A stretch of 64,000 nt of DNA, taken from the NCBI RefSeq assembly GCF_036373705.1, contig NC_089858.1, forward strand, positions 13,460,001-13,524,000, given 5' to 3'. Of the stretch, positions 63,009 through 64,000 are shown piece after piece. Numbering within the stretch: position 1 is the first letter of the stretch; each line of letters starts with the position of its first letter. Origin of the DNA: Amia ocellicauda. Lineage: Eukaryota; Chordata; Actinopteri; Amiiformes; Amiidae. A program made the position numbers and the translations under genes. The notes under the pieces were generated by a model that did no database searches, was not told the origin of the DNA, and was given only the letters and a program-made list of their open reading frames with translations.

Positions 63009-64000
63009 CTGCGAAACACAAATGGGACAAGTGAGAGCAGTGATCCACCCACAGGGGCCGTCTCTTACCGTTAGTGGGGAGGACTTGGCTTGTTTTGGAC
63101 GTCAGTGAATCTAGGTGCTGGTCTATATCTATCCATCCATACACACACACACACACACGTACACACTCATTATAGTACTGCATTCTTAATGAAACCTGTT
63201 TTAACGAAATCATGACTGAGATGGAAAGAATGTCTACCCTTCCTAGAAAATGATTTAAAACCAAAAAAAAACACTAAAACAAATCAACATCTGTGACCTG
63301 AGGCACATGTTTAAAAAAAGTTTCTGGTGTCATGTTTGTGAGGAAAACCGACGCAAGCCTGAGCAATGACACACACAGCTTTTTGGTTGTAACGATTCTC
63401 ACTGCGAAGTTAATGAATGATCAGTTCATTAACTACCAGCAGGTGTGACTTTTATCTTAGGTTTTATCTTTCTTATGTTTTATCCACTCTGGCAGTTGTT
63501 TTTGATATATTTGCTTAGCTAATGCAACACGTTCGTTTGGCATCAACAAACGCAGCCAGCTCCAGCACAGTCATTCTGAGTATTTAATGTTCCAAATTGA
63601 CGTTCTGACTGAAAAGTAACGAATGGACAATGCCTACTTCCTTCATCCTTGACTGCTTCCGACTCCCACATAGAGGCTGTGACGTTGAGGGTAGCAAATG
63701 CAAGGCACAATAAGTAAAGCACATTAATTTACATAAAACAAACTCACAACACAATAAAACAATGCAGGACAAAGCTCTTGTGTTCATCTAGTTTTCATTC
63801 CCCCCCTCCTAAAAAACATTATTTTCTTTTTGGCTCTGTAATTTTATTTCAGTTCCTTTTAGGAGTCAAGCAACAGACATCTTCCCTTCCTCAGCAGAGA
63901 CAAAAATATTTTTGGGAATTGACCGACGTGAAATGAAACTTCAAAAGGAAGCATTTAAAAAAAACTGTTCAAAGGAATTTAAAACAGCAGCAACAGTTTG
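63009..64000 (-). other. ARRDC1: ARRDC1 upstream intron
   Basis: No sequence resembling the missing ARRDC1 N-terminal exons was found. A short (CA)n microsatellite lies at 63141-63159. Confidence 0.6.

Overview
This is a stretch of vertebrate nuclear DNA, most likely from a ray-finned fish. Genes are split into many short exons with GT-AG introns. There is abundant microsatellite DNA, a nearly intact fish-type Tc1 transposon, and the coding sequences match vertebrate families. The species cannot be named from the sequence. There is no bacterial, viral or CRISPR content.

Three protein genes lie on the minus strand, so transcription runs from high to low coordinates. ARRDC1 (arrestin-domain adaptor) enters from the right edge; its last six coding exons lie at 63008-59343 and its 5' exons are outside the window. 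EHMT1 (the histone H3K9 methyltransferase GLP) fills 50169-9715. I placed 27 coding exons: a 21-nt first exon in a CpG-rich promoter, a 25-kb first intron, then acidic/NLS exons, a Cys-rich zinc-binding region, ankyrin repeats and pre-SET/SET/post-SET. Splice phases agree at every junction except the 5' edge of exon 2. CACNA1B (N-type calcium channel alpha-1) contributes only its first coding exon (446-187); the rest lies beyond the left edge. From general knowledge, the order ARRDC1-EHMT1-CACNA1B in one orientation is also that of human 9q34.3, which supports calling the methyltransferase EHMT1 rather than EHMT2.

Region by region: 1-186 is CACNA1B intron 1, opening with an exact U12-type AT-AC donor. 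447-7560 is intergenic, with microsatellites and an orphan GC-rich patch at about 4.78-5.16 kb. About 7.56-9.71 kb is EHMT1 3' UTR or downstream flank. 9.7-25.2 kb holds EHMT1 exons 27 to 2, interrupted by a Tc1/mariner element (14619-16180) sitting inside older mobile debris. 25.2-50.1 kb is EHMT1 intron 1, with five dispersed copies of a GCATGCTCAGT motif, four followed by a YY1-like motif. 50.2-59.3 kb is intergenic or ARRDC1 3' flank, with a hAT-like MITE candidate and a 5'-truncated beta-tubulin retrocopy. 59.3-63.0 kb is ARRDC1 and 63.0-64.0 kb is an ARRDC1 intron.

No undescribed multi-gene system is evident. The items most worth a second look are the AT-AC intron, the repeated intron-1 module, the exon 2 phase conflict, the G-quadruplex-capable runs beside splice sites, and the long hairpin inside the Tc1 element.
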